64,000 nt of DNA, taken from NCBI GenBank assembly GCA_023105745.1, contig JALGQZ010000015.1:1247501-1311500 (forward strand), in the 5' to 3' direction. The position numbers and the translations under genes are program-made. Origin of the DNA: Austropuccinia psidii (taxonomy: Eukaryota > Basidiomycota > Pucciniomycetes > Pucciniales > Sphaerophragmiaceae). The notes under the pieces are model-generated. The model was not told where the DNA came from and did no database searches. It saw nothing but the letters and a program-made list of their open reading frames with translations. This document shows positions 48,854-60,950 of the stretch, one piece after another; the stretch's first letter is position 1; every line of letters starts with the position of its first letter.

Positions 48854-49880
48854 ACAGTTATCAAAGATATAATTACACCTGACAGGAAGGGTAATATGAG
48901 ACTTAACCCAGAGTTTTTAGTGCTTGATGATGCCTAAATCCAAGGCTTCTTACTAGGAACAGATTACCAAAGGATGAATGGCATAGATATTTACAATAGT
49001 AAAAGCAGGCCCATTACCATTGGTACCAACAATGAGAAGAAGATTTCACTTCATATATACCAAATCTCTACCCATGATCCTGTGGAGGAGCTACTGAATC
49101 AATTCAGAGAGGGCCAGTTTAGCACTACCCTCACCAGTAAACAAAAACTAAGTTTACTGAAGATGCTGAGGAAGAACAGACCAGCATTTGCCATTGGTGA
49201 AGAACCCCTAGGCAATATCAAAGGCCATGATATAGAACTATATCTGGATGTGGAAAGACCTTATCCACCCATGCTCAGGAGACCCCCTTGTCCAGCAAGT
49301 CTGGAAACCAGGAAAGAAATTGAAAAACATATCAATGAGCTCCTGGACATGGATGTAATAAGAAAGATTGGACATAATGAAATAGTGGAAATAACCACTC
49401 CTGTCCTAATGACCTGGCATGATGGAAAGTCTAGAGGGTGTGGAGACTTCAGAGCTCTGAACAACTACAAAAAAGAAGACAGGTACCCTATACCTAGACT
49501 ACCTCATGCTTTGGATAAACTGGCAAAAGCCAAATACATAACCCAAATGGATTGTATGAAAGGCTTCCACCAAAATGGAGTAAAACCAAACTCCATGAAA
49601 TTGCTCAGAATAATATGCCATATGGGCATATATGAGTATACCAGGATTCTATTTGGCATCAAAAATGCACCAGCCCACTTCCAAAGGATGATTGACACAA
49701 TATTTCAAGAAGAAATATTGGAAGGCTGGATGGTGGCATATATTGATGATATCATTATATACTCAGAGACATGGGAAGACCATGTAAAATACATAGACAG
49801 AGTGCTAAGTAAATGTACACCCATCAATCTGAAAATCTCACTAAAAAAGTGTAATTTTGGCCAACAAGAGCTACTAGCAC
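48854..49880 (+). pseudogene. Gypsy copy C protease end and reverse transcriptase, truncated
   Basis: This resumes copy C after copy B. The protease tail IQGFLLGTDYQRMNGIDIYN follows a stop at 48936. RT from about 49200 has PYPPMLRRPPCPAS, GDFRALNNY, MDCMKGFHQNG, FGIKNAPAHFQRM and AYIDDIIIYSETWEDH. The catalytic YIDD is intact, unlike copy A. Just after KKCNFGQQELLA the homology ends and unrelated, G+C-richer sequence begins. The open frame runs on to 50095 through non-RT residues, so it is not a natural end. Confidence 0.88.
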
Positions 49881-50600
49881 CAGGGAGAATCTTGCGTCAA
49901 TTGTCGGCAATTGACTTCACGTCAAGCAGGATAAAAGTCAAGCTCATGTCTAGTAAAAATCAAGCAAACATTGAGCACCCGTCACACTCTGGTCTTACAC
50001 CAAATCCTGTGACATCCACCAATATTGGTTCCCCTGTGCCTTCAACTGAGATTCCTCACCACTGGATCCTCCCTCAACAATCCAAAAGTAGGTAAAAATT
50101 ACACAAGACCCACCTGATTCCACACACACACATAAAAGAGGTCCTTCAGCCAGTCTTGATGTAGAGGGGGGGTGTCACCTCACCAGGTCATCCATGAAAG
50201 GACTCTGCCTCTGCGGGATTGTCATTTTGCGGATGACACTGGTAGAGCCCGCCGCACAATACAGCGGGTGCAGTGTGGTTGCATTGAAGTGTGTGTGTGG
50301 GGGTGTGTTTGCGTGTGCCCTTGTGGGGGCGTGTGCGTAAGTGTGTGTGCAAGGGCCAATTACCCTTCCAACGTGATGATGGCACAGTTGGACATTTTAG
50401 ATGTTGTCATAGGTGAGTGTGTGGGACATTTGATCATTGAAATTGGCTTATTCACACTGTACCCAATGTCAAAATAGTAATTTCTTTGTGGCAATGTGAG
50501 AAAATGGGCTTTGCTTGTCACAATGGCATGTCTCTGTCACCAAATTTTGACACAGTTATTTCACTAGCAAGATTGCTAACGAATCTGAGAGATTTGCATT
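49881..50600. other. Junction sequence and GT-rich microsatellite
   Basis: I see no gene. After the RT breakpoint comes a stretch with CpGs (gtcggcaattgacttcacg). Then 50285-50360 is a (GT)n-rich run (gtgtgtgtgggggtgtg). The ORFs 50172-50477 and 50188-50385 cross the run and are not credible. Confidence 0.5.
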
Positions 50601-50608
50601 TTTGTAGA

Positions 50609-53600
50609 CTAAGTATCATGAAATAACGGTTTTATCATTACAAGCAGTCCACATGAAATAACTTTGTTACCATAAAATCCACAGTTACCTTCTATTTCTT
50701 CTTCAGATATAATCAATTTTCCATCATCAAAACCAACAGCTTTATAAATATTGAGATGTGGCCAATCTGGTAAGAGATTTACATCAATCTTAGAATTTTT
50801 TAATATTAGAATGTTATTGTTCAGCATGCAAGATGGCTCGGAGAATTTAAAAAGGGTATTAATAACACCAAAACGTCGTGAGTTGCCCCTCAGAAAACAT
50901 ATCACACTGTTGCTGAAATTTTTGGCTTCAGTTGAAAATACATTGTTCCTGATTTTAATTTTTTAAACTGGAAAATACCAATGTGAGACTATCCTTGAAG
51001 TGGGATGACTTGTGGAGTGTATGGTAGTGTCTAAGCTGATCCATTCAACTATTTCCCTTGTGGAATGAAAATTCTGTAAGCACTCAACTAGGCAATCATA
51101 ATTTTCTTGGTCACGGCAGGATGGTTTGCTATTTTTTTGGTGATTGAACAGGGCAGGCTGCTGTGATTTGAAAAATTGTTTTATTTCACATGGGACGGAG
51201 GGGGATTTCAGGAGAACACAAAGGTTGGAACATCAACAGATATGTTGAAGTAAGTTTTTATCTAAATAATCTATTCAGAGTTGCAACAAGTTAGTCTTAT
51301 TCAGTTCATGTGTTTAATCAATGTGAATATATTGATCTTTTTAATTGACGTACATATTTTGTTATTTGTTGGCATCTTTGCAAATACTCCAATCAAGCGC
51401 TCATGACACCATGTGGCTGAGGCTTGTGCTGGGCCCCAACTTTGGAAGAGTTCGGGAATATGATCAGCAAAATGATGATTTGGTTTACTTTTCTGTTTTG
51501 GGAACAGGTGTTGCTTGGAAAGGCGGAATTTTTTCCAATGTTCAGAAAATGCATTTGCATCATTTGTTGAAACAGTCCAACTTGTGGAAATGTTGATAGC
51601 ACTAATCAAATGGAATGTATTCTTGCTTAGTTCATTTGCAATTTTTTCTGACTGACCCATGTTTCTTTGTGTGGTGGTGGATTTGTGTTCATCTAACAAC
51701 ATCTGTTGACTGAGCATTAAAAATGGAATATAGATTTTGTATAAGAGAGCCCATTCAGTGGCTCTCAAACTACCATGAGAGGGGGAACCCATTTTGGGGG
51801 GTACTCTTGTCCATGACAAGGGAATTATTGTATCACATATGATTTTTTGGAGATGCTCCAGAGCCTCACCCTTGATCTGGTGATCACTCAGTGCACTGAT
51901 ATCCAATTCAGAGGGGATTTCAGAAGTGGGGATGTAATTGGCATCAAATGAAGGAATCTCTGCAGAACCACTAGATGGATGTTGCGTGTGAGGGGTGGGC
52001 ATTGGGAGGTAGTTTTTTTGGGTGGAAGTAGTGGGGAGTGACTCATTTATTATTTTTGCTGCATCTCTTCTCAGGGAGTGGGCCTCTCTCAATGTGATTT
52101 TATCAAGAGAGCTGTTGGAGGTCATGGAATCAGAGTCTGAAGTGTTGGTGTCATTGGATTTTTTGCAGGACCTGAAGTAAGTTTTTTGATTTGGACTCTG
52201 GAAATCACAATTTGGAAGTTGCATGATCCTTTAAAATTCCAAGTATTAAATTATGCATTATGTCAAGATTAACCATTCTGGTTGCATCCCAATACAGAAG
52301 GTCTTCCAAAATTGAATATTGCACTCCATACTCAGAAAAAATTGCTTGTCTTTGTTGTGGGGATGCCCAAAGCCATTTCGCAATGGTTGATTTATGATTT
52401 TGGTATGAGCACGTGTAGTGAAATTGAGGACCAATTTCTTCAATTTGAGCTTTGTGAATAGTGCAAAAATTACAAAAGTGGTGTCCTGAATGAGAAATAA
52501 ATCCAGTAAGCTTGCGCATGACAACCACATCTGCAATGGCCATGAGAATGGCAACATGGATAAAGGTTCCTGAAGGACCTGTTGAGGTGCGTGAAAAATG
52601 GTAACCTTTCCATAGCTCTTTGAGCTCCTTGAGGAGTGGCCTTAATAGGTAATTCAATTGAAGCACAGTTGGCTCCTTTGGACCAGGGATGATTCCTGCA
52701 ACATAGAAATTCTCCGGCTTCAATCTTTCACTTGGGGGGAGATTAAGACAAATGAGCATGATAGGTCCAATTCTGGCCAACCGGGTTGACTTTCCATGTG
52801 AATTAAACCAGTCCACATAAATGGTGAAGGCCAATGCACCAGGAATGGTCGTGAATATTTCTAGTGCCAGTGAAGCGTCTCCAGACCAATCCATCCCAGA
52901 TGTCACATTTGAGGGAACCTTTGGGAGTTTGGGATTTTTGATGTTGATGCAGAATTTCCATAATTCCAGCCTGCTGGAGAAATCTGGCAAGCCAATTTTT
53001 GAATGGTTGATAAATGAAATCTTTTGTTGGTATAAATGTTTGCTTCATGTTGGTTGTGATTTGGGTGCGGGGTTCAAATAAATAGATGAATTTGCCTAAT
53101 GATTGTGTGCAAGGGGGATCATGATCATTTGGGTCATTATGGTGTTGACAGTGGGGTTGGTCAGCTGTGACTGATTCAGTAAGGCCATTAAGAAAGAAAC
53201 ATTGGGGACAACATATATAGCTTTGAATGACTGGCTACCATTGGATATGTTCAAATATGGTACTGAGATCTTGAGGTATATGGAATGCAGGAGTGGGGGG
53301 ACCACCTGAACTTCAGATACTGGACTTGATCAGCAGGTTCAGGGAGGGGTTGAGAATGCGTAAATCCCTGCAGGGTATATTATACCTTAATGATAGAATG
53401 GCAGATATTATCATTCCAAGGTCTTGTGGGGGAGGGTTTTAACTGCCACTGTATGGTTTCTGTGCAGTTGAATTGAGAACTGCTAGAGTGGAGAAAGTGC
53501 TTTGGTTCAATTGTGAATAAGAAGCTGGGAAGATTTGATTCAATAGAATTTGCAGGCACTCAGATCCTGATTCAGAAGTAGGGATGTTTGTAAGAGATTT

Positions 53601-53640
53601 GGGTGCAATGGTTTATTTGAGCTTTTCAATGTAATGTTTA
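50609..53640 (-). pseudogene. Tnp2-type (CACTA/EnSpm-like) transposase pseudogene
   Basis: Read leftward. A zinc-binding N-part (CCPQCFFLNG, PHCQHH) lies around 53110-53240. The central part at 52205-52990 has WFNSHGKSTRLARIGPIM, CNFCTIHK, and WDATRMVNLDIMHNLILGIL, the MHN...G motif typical of Tnp2. At 51301-52224 are SWTRVPPKMGSPSHGSLRAT and PNHHFADHIPE...ERLIGVFAKMPTNN, the C-terminal half of the basidiomycete Tnp2 family. A last piece lies at 50609-50905. The frames change at several points and stops interrupt (for example TGA after DHATSKL near 52213), so it is not functional. The transposase would cut and paste its DNA element. I could not find its terminal inverted repeats. Confidence 0.8.
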
Positions 53641-54700
53641 TATTGGAAAGGTTTGAATGCAACTCCCTGCCTATCATCCTAAGCGGAAGAGTGTGTTTGG
53701 GTTGAGCAGTGTTGACACATGCATATACACATTGAGGAATAGCGGCAGGTTGACATTGTTGCAGGAATTGTGAGTAAGGTTGGTTTGTGTATAATTATCT
53801 GTGATTGATGTGAAAGTGTTTGGGAGTGTTATTAATTGGAAAAAATTGGGTGATTTTTTATGAAGGGGGAGAGGATTTGAGCCAGCTGAGGAATTTATCC
53901 CATTTGTAATGGTAGCTGAGCTGCAGGGGATAAAGTGTAACATGTCTCATCTGGATGGCGGAATTGGTTAGGAGTTTAATTGGATAAAATTCCATGCTGC
54001 TCAATGCTCATACATATTCTCTTTTATTTACACATGGTGATACTGCGGTTTTGACCCTTGATGGAGTTCCATTAGGGATGTGTAAGCATTGAAGTGAGGG
54101 GATTATCACTCAAACCATGTACGCTGGCACGCCATCCTACATGGTTTAAACTGTATTACAGACATAACAATATAACACTATTACATAAGTGTTTGGAGTG
54201 GAGCTCAAGTCTTAGTATTTGGTTTGAGTGCAGTGGGCTTTTAATCAGTTGGAATGTGATTTGGATTGTCTTGACTTTCTTGAAAAGGTGATGTCTCTTT
54301 TGTGGGTGAATCCTTCATTAATATACCCTTATACAGATGTAGAATGCTGTGTAATTTTGATGCATATATTGGCAGTTTGGATAATTCACAAAATGTGACA
54401 ATTGGGAGGGTGAAATGTTTATTGGATCTGATTACTTATGGATGATGGGTCCCCTTTGAGATCAAGGAAATATCACATTATATGCTGGTAGGCCGGGAAT
54501 GGTGGTTTACAACAAAAGCAGAGGAGCTGAAGAGGAGGCAGGGAGAATTATCCTAAGAATAGTCTTATTAAATTCCCACAAGAGGTTTGGTTCCCACTTT
54601 TCATACAATTTCTCTATTATACGTTTGAAATCACTCTATTTTATCATAATACTGAGCTGTTTTAGCAAGTTAAAAAAATTACTGTACTTTTTTAGCCCTT
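53641..54700. other. Spacer between transposase and unknown gene
   Basis: No gene can be supported. The minus-strand frame 53674-53943 (Thr/Asn/Leu-rich) may be 5' sequence of the transposase gene but has no motif. The plus-strand ORFs at 54094 and 54499 look like chance frames; a TATA-like signal is not evident. Confidence 0.35.
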
Positions 54701-56762
54701 ATGTCATCTTGCAAGCCACGTAAATCCCGTTCAGGTTCTGTTTCTGACGCAGATAGTGAATATAGCATAGAATATGTTCAAACACAGTCACCATTGAGTT
54801 CCAACATTCCTCTCACAACCCCTATCACATCCTCAATGAATGTATCAAGTCGTAACATTGATGTGGGAAATCAGAAGGCTCCAACTTCAAGCACTTGGTT
54901 GATCCCAAATATTTCCAACACTCCAATTCCCCTGAATCCCACTAATACACAAATGCATGTGTCTGAGGGGCCAGAAGGCACACCTCAAATGTCATCAAAT
55001 GCTAATCCCCAATCAAAACTTGCACGTGATTTCCTCCTTAATCCTGGTTGGAATCCAGTTACCTCCCAGGATCTCTTTGGACGAAGTAAACAGCCAACCC
55101 TCAATATTACATCAGGATCTCAGGTTCATGTGGGCAATGAAAAGCGGGCTGATAGCAGGAAACAAAAAAGACCATTGGAAAATGTAACTTGGAGTGGTCT
55201 GTTGGAGGGAAATCCAGGATTAACGCTTCATCAAAGTAAGGCATTTTGATGTTGGAGTATAAAACTTTTCACAATTTGATCTTTTTGTTTCATGGGTTAG
55301 ATATGGCACCTAAAGGCAAGTCAGTCCAATCTCAGGAGCCAATTGAAGATTGTGAGTATGACCAGTCTTTATTAATGTTTTGATGTGTTAACTGATGATT
55401 TGCATGGCAGGTGATGAACTTTATGCATCTTCACCTCTGGTCCATAAAGAGAAAGTCACTTGACGTCATCATCCATATGCCTCAAAACCAAGAATGGGTC
55501 ATGCCAGTTTATCAAGAGAAAAAATTGTGGATGATGAGGATGAGAACATATCTCTGACTCAAAGTGAAAGAAATAATGAACCAAGGAGGGACGATTCCAC
55601 GGCACATGCGCAAGGAACTGAGTCAAATAGTGAGTTCATCCATCCTCAAATGAGCCTTGCCCAGAGTATGCATGAACAATCCAAGGGCAGACAGCAAAGG
55701 AACAAGGCTCGTAAAGCTCACAATGTGGCAAAATGTGCAAGCCAGAAGGAGCAACAAAAATTGCTGAGAGCAGAACTTCCAGAGAATCTCCATGGAATGA
55801 GATCAGAAGTACATGCACATTGCCTGTTCCTACTCAAAGTTAGGGATAAGGATTTTTCCTCACTACCAGCACCACCAAGCACAAAAGAGCGTGAAATCGC
55901 AATTCAAGTGACTGGTCATCTTGGATATGTCCCTGAAGATGTTTTCAATGAGCCACCAACACAGGTTCAATCTCAGGGTTTCCAAAGCTTGTGCAAAAAT
56001 GAGCTCCACAAGCTAGGACTAAAGCAATTCACTTGGGACTGGGAGAGCTCATGGCAACATCCGTTCAATGAGTTGATGTCTATGGTGTTTTACCGTACAT
56101 TCCGTCTTGCACTTGTCAGCACTGAGTATCATCACTGCTGTTGGAACAAGGATCATAATAACTATGGGGCCGTGGCGGCTTTATTGGAGCAATAGTTAAA
56201 TTATTTGAAAAGAGAGAATGGAAGTCTATTCAAAAGGATGCAGAGTATTTGGTAAAAAAGAAGGAGAATGAAAAGCTCACAAAGATTCGTCACAGGGTTA
56301 GTTACTGTATCTCTTCTTCATTGTGAAGTAAATCTGATGATAATCTGATTGATGATGTGCAGACCTGTGAGCACCGTTGTCAATGGTGTGATACAGCTAA
56401 ATTTTCAATTCTAGCATCACAATTCAATGACCCTTGAGTTTTCTCAGATACTGAGGAGGTAGTGGAAAATAGCTTTCAAGTTTACAGGAAAGTGGGCTTA
56501 CGCTGGCGCTCAGGCCTATTTAATGAGTTGGTATTAAAAATTGATAAAGACATAGAGTTTTGTAATTGGATTAAAAAAAGGGTAAAAAGAACTATTGATA
56601 GAATTCCAGAAATACAATTGACAGATGATGGTGATATTCCTTAAGGGCTATCTTTTCAGGTATTTGATCAAGATTGGCTCAAAGGTTTTAGTAAGATGCA
56701 GACTATTGCCCTCAAAATACTTGAAATGCCAGTTATTAGCACAAATGGTTATGCTCTGCAAT
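54701..56762 (+). pseudogene. Multi-exon gene of unknown function (basidiomycete/rust family), decayed
   Basis: Exons are 54701-55235 (MSSCKPRKSRSGSVSD; donor AAA|GTAAGG), 55301-55351, 55411-56296 and 56363-56762. Introns of 65, 59 and 66 nt have good GT-AG ends, and phases join. The product is hydrophilic and Ser/Thr/Pro-rich, with a helical region rich in Lys/Gln (QQRNKARKAHNVAKC). A conserved-looking segment follows: FTWDWESSWQHPFNELM, MVFYRTFRLALVSTEYHH, CEHRCQWCDTAKFSILAS and VYRKVGLRWRSG. TGA stops at 55461 and 56435 sit where CGA (Arg) would fit, and a one-base shift near 56168 breaks the frame. I do not recognise a domain. It lies between Tnp2 and SNF2 genes and may be cargo of the same element. 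Confidence 0.6.
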
Positions 56763-57089
56763 AAGTTAGGAAAATAAATGTATAGCACAGTTACAAATTA
56801 ACATTTGGTGAATTATTTGTGCAGGGGTAATGCAATCTGATTATTCTTGCTTAAAGATGGAACAACTTGCTAAATATGTCAGAATATAGATAATATGAAT
56901 TGGAATGTATCACCGTCTCCCTTAGAAATAATACTCTATTGCTCATTTTCATTGAGGAAATATTGAAGGAGCTCAATCCAGCTCATGGTATTCATATTTG
57001 TGGACCTGTGCAGGGGTGAAAAGGAGTTATAAACTTTGTCAAACACAAATTATATATTATCAGTAAGGCTCACACAGTTAATGAGTTTT
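56763..57089. other. Gap between unknown gene and helicase relic
   Basis: The sequence is AT-rich with no supported gene. Near 57070-57090 the minus strand may still hold the last codons of the helicase pseudogene. Confidence 0.35.
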
Positions 57090-59498
57090 TCTTTTCTTGG
57101 ACCTATTGGTGATTGGAATATGGCATTCCCATAAGGAATGATTTCAGAATAGCAATAAAATCAGGATCAAAGATGAGCTTGAAAGGTAACTTCCGCATAT
57201 TGACCTCCACTGAATGAGGAGTGATATAGTGGATGGCCTTTTCAGGTTGTTGTTGGCAAAGATGATGGAGTCAATCAACAGCCTGAGCCTCAATGGCTGG
57301 GTTCCAATTGGGCTCCTGGAAATGTGGATGTCAGTGTCCGAAAATCAGGGTAGAATTTTGGGGGTCCCCTCACCATTGACTAGACAATATTAGCACAAGT
57401 TATATTGAGGCCAGTTCCAGCTGTGGCAATGGATGCAATCAGTAATTGACACATTCAGGATTATTGAAGAAATTCCCCAGTGCCTTCTCCTGCGCTCGTG
57501 CTGTAATTGTTCCATCAATTTGTGCTGAAGGGATAGAGTGATGGGCAAGTGCAATACCAATTATACAATAAAAAACAGTCAGATGGATTCAATTGGTAAT
57601 GGATGCATATTAGAATTAACTCACAAATCAAGAAATTGGGTCCATTGGGTCTAAACCACCTATTTGGTTGGACCACACTTTGATTTTTTGTTCTTCATTA
57701 AGCTTTGTAGGAGGTGTGCAATTTTACTACTCATCATTCATGTTTCCATATCCACAATAGTTTGTGTGATTGTTGAGGAGTTATCCTGAGTGCTCCTGCC
57801 CTCTTCGTCTTCCAAATTTGCATCTGCAATTGTGTTAAGCTTGATGTGATGGGTACTACATATTTGCGGCTTATTAATATTTCTGAAAAATTGTCCTGGT
57901 CCTTTGTTTTTGGATTATAGGAATTCTTCATATAATGTGGAATATTCTTGCTGCATGGTTGGGTTGAGTGGGAGCAGCTCATAATGATGGCTAATAGTGG
58001 GGAGGGATTTGAGATGTGTGGTTTTGGTGTGGCACAAATTTAAATGCCGCAATGCCAAATGCAAAATATCATTGCTACCTTTGAAAAGACTACTCAGGAT
58101 GAATGGTGACCAGTTATCTTGATCTGAGCTCTGGGGTTGGGTGATGAATGATATTATGCCTAAAAGGTAATAAATGGTGTTGTGAATAGGTGTGCCCATT
58201 AAACATATTTGACGGGATGAAAGGAGGCTATTAATGGCACGGTGAGTGGAAGTGTATTGAAAGCAAATATAGCTGCAAGATGGGGAAGAGTTATTGGATA
58301 TAAAAGGTAAGCTGAATCATTTAAAGATCAGACACTCACTGTGCTTCATCCAAAATTATACAATGCCAATTGATTTTAAAAATGAATGATTTAGAGGTAT
58401 TGGTTTGCTTAAATTCTTGGGTGATAGCATTGTAAGAAGTGATGATGATATCATATTTTAAGATGTTGGCCTCAAAAAATGAGTGACAAGTGGGACCATG
58501 GTAGATTTTGGCTTGCAGTGCTCCAGCCTGAGCATGCTTGGATATTTCTGATTGCCAGTTGGTAATTCAGTGAGGGGAGCAGATGATCATGGTGGGCATG
58601 GAGCAATGGGGGTTTCCAATCAACTGCTCCTTGGAGGTACCAATTAGAGCAATGACCTGAATGGTTTTACCTAATCCCATATCATCTGCGAGCAGTTCTC
58701 CAAGAGGGGTATTGGTCAAAAGGGATTTAAATGAGCTAAGAAACTTTTTTGTAATGATATTCCTGGAGTTAAAAGTGGATCCTGGGGGTGAGGTGGCCCA
58801 AAGGTTGATTGGCCATTGGGGATTTCTCGATCCCAGAGAAAAGCTATTTCAGTCTTTTGATGAGGGAGGAGGGGGGTTTGAATAATGAAATGGGGCGGGG
58901 TCATCATGGGGAGGTCTGATCCACTGGGTAATTGTATCAGTTTTTTCTTGGAAGTCAATGATAAAACAGCAGGATATGAAGCTGGGGTCAATTTTGAAGC
59001 GGGAAATGTGAGGGTAAAGACTTGACATTGACTATGAGTATGAAAATCATATTCTTTGGGAATTTTAAGCTTGAAATCTTGTTTTAGAAAGCTTTCAATT
59101 TTGAATAGAATGTTTGGATACCATTTGAAGAACATTAACACTAGATTGGGTTCCTGAGATGAGGAGGGATCATTTGCATCAGGCATAAATACTCCCTCAA
59201 CAAATAATGTTTGAGTAGGATTGGATTGGAAAAATTTGATCCATGCCCCACCAGGATCACAGTTCATGAAGGTTTGTGGTGCCCCAAGGAATGGTATCAA
59301 CGTTTTGGAAAGGGTTCCAGGGACAGAGCCAATAGCATGCTGGTGATTGGGGAGATATACAAATATGTTGTGTTGATTGTGCCATAGGATAATCCAAGAA
59401 GCTAAGTGGGAATTAACAGGATTTAAGGTCATATCACTATTTATTTGAATACAAATATTAATCATCCCAATGCAAAGTTGTTGTGAAGGGGTTGACAT
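57090..59498 (-). pseudogene. SNF2-family DNA helicase/ATPase (Rad5/HLTF-like), decayed
   Basis: Read leftward from ATG 59498 (MSTPSQQLC). The N-part is about 240 residues without a clear domain. A one-base shift near 58740 precedes the Walker A motif PLGELLADDMGLGKTIQVIA (about 58710-58650). Motif Ia/Ib follows with a stop after ICSPH. Motif II is ILDEAH, where the His codon is completed across a 67-nt intron (58339-58273, GTGAGT...GCAG). Motif III is LMGTPIHN (about 58200). The C-lobe contains GLNITCANI and a WNPAIEAQAVD...LHHLCQQ motif VI whose Arg codon reads TGA (57273-57271). SNF2 proteins move nucleosomes or other proteins along DNA. This copy is dead. Assignment to Rad5/HLTF is by overall look only. 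Confidence 0.78.
58273..58339 (-). other. 67-nt intron splitting the DEAH codon
   Basis: The exon ends GAAGCACA before GTGAGTG, and the next exon begins C after TTGCAG. Joining gives Asp-Glu-Ala-His. This supports the intron and its phase. Confidence 0.75.
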
Positions 59499-59499
59499 G

Positions 59500-60950
59500 A
59501 TTGCTATTATGAGTTATTTGGGGACAGTTGGAAACTATATGATCAGGAAGCGGTAGCTAAAGGGAGTGAAGACCAATAAGCACAGGTGGGGACCTTATAT
59601 GAGAGGCAGCACTGCGCTCAAGGGGGGATAGCCTGTGGTTACGTGCATGGTCTTTAGGAAGATGGGCCTCTTGGGCTCATAATTTTCATATCTGATTTGG
59701 GGCATATAGCAAGAAAAGGTGGCAAAAATGTGGGTGCACCGATATGACTGCTAGATCTGCAGTGAGTTATGCATCCTTTGGTGGACCAAGGTTGACATTA
59801 GCAAATCCAAAATTGGGTGGGTTGTAGCAACTTATTGTGGAGGGGCATATTAGAGGCATGCAGCCATGTTTGCTGGTGTAACAGCAAACAATAAGTGTAT
59901 CTTCCCCAGTTTAATTGTTGTACAGGAACCTACTGGGCAATTTTGGTGGTTTCAAAGGGCAATCTCACTGTGGGGTTGTTTGTGTGTGGGTAGGTGAGAT
60001 ATGTTTGGTGGTGTGCCACCAAACATGAGTTTGGTTTTGCCCAAAGTTTTTTGCTGACTGATGTTGACTGGGATTTCAGGGGGGAATGTGTGGCATGATC
60101 AAAGGGGGCGCCAGCTGTGAGCCATGATCCACATATACATTCACCCCTATTGCGTTTGAGGCGGGTACTAATCCACCAAGATTGGCATCAGGGTATTTCC
60201 CTCACGCATGTACAAAACTCCAGCAAAAGAGGCCACCCGCCCAAGGGATTTTTTGGCTGCAAGCCAGGCGCCACAACTTGTGCGGGACACGTGAGAATGT
60301 GCATCAATGACCAGCGGTGGCAGATCCCCATGCAAACATAACCAGCCTCAGCAATAATAGGCCGGGATTATGCTAATGGGGATGAGGCTGAAGCAAATCC
60401 ACACTGATTGGCCTCAGGTTTCTGCGTGCAAGCGCCTGAGCCTCTGCAGTCAAGCTGACCACCCAACCAAGCAAATAGCCGGGTGGAAGACTGGCAGTAA
60501 GAGGTCTTCCAGGCGTGTGAAAGTTGCCTGCGTATGACACATCGGGGGCTGCATATGAAAGCGTGTGGCTGCCCAACAATGAGCGGGCGCAATAAACAAG
60601 CGGGGACAGTCATTATTTTCCCCCACAATGGCACCGGAGTGAATCCACCGCTTGAAGATGACCTAAAACCTTAGGCATCCATGTATACACCCCTTACATT
60701 AACTCCAATTACACCCTGTGAGGTAGTTAGGCCAAGCTCTCCAAAAAGCTGCATCAAAGGGATGCATTTGAGAAATTTGACTCGATGGCTTGACATGATT
60801 GCATGTTACATTGTGTTACAGCTTTTTCTCTGCCCCAACATTGTAGTACATACAAAGGTGTACTACGTACTACAATGTTGGCTGTACAAATTAGGATGGA
60901 GTAATACTCCTCCCACCTGAATGCATATTACCAATTGTTTACATACATGT
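59500..60950. other. G+C-richer intergenic stretch
   Basis: No supported gene. ORFs at 60117-60341, 60368-60634, 60373-60579 and 60681-60920 overlap on opposite strands or lack motifs. The CpG content is higher than in the LTR-rich left half. Confidence 0.4.
60835..60881. repeat. 15-bp perfect inverted repeat (hairpin)
   Basis: CCAACATTGTAGTAC at 60835-60849 is exactly complementary to GTACTACAATGTTGG at 60867-60881, with a 17-nt loop. The loop-side bases (atac and tacg) extend the symmetry weakly. Confidence 0.85.

Larger units (their letters stand above)
33293..49880 (+). mobile_element. Diverged Ty3/Gypsy element (copy C), truncated and interrupted
   Basis: The 5' LTR is 33293-34716, followed by primer site, leader and accessory exon (35317), gag (35700-37750) and protease. 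The protease is cut at 38148 by copy B and resumes at 48854. RT runs to about 49880, where the match to Gypsy RT stops abruptly. RNase H, integrase and 3' LTR are missing. It is a different family from copies A and B, with about half of Gag residues unlike. Confidence 0.88.

Noticed and set aside
49881..50095. End of the copy C RT frame as a novel domain
   Set aside because: The residues after QQELLA come from unrelated sequence behind a breakpoint and stop soon.
53096..53305. Minus-strand ORF as the transposase start
   Set aside because: The zinc-binding cysteines are in a neighbouring frame; this ORF is its shadow.
60117..60634. Several ORFs in the G+C-richer spacer
   Set aside because: Opposite-strand overlaps in a CpG-rich area where stops are rarer; no domain-like pattern.
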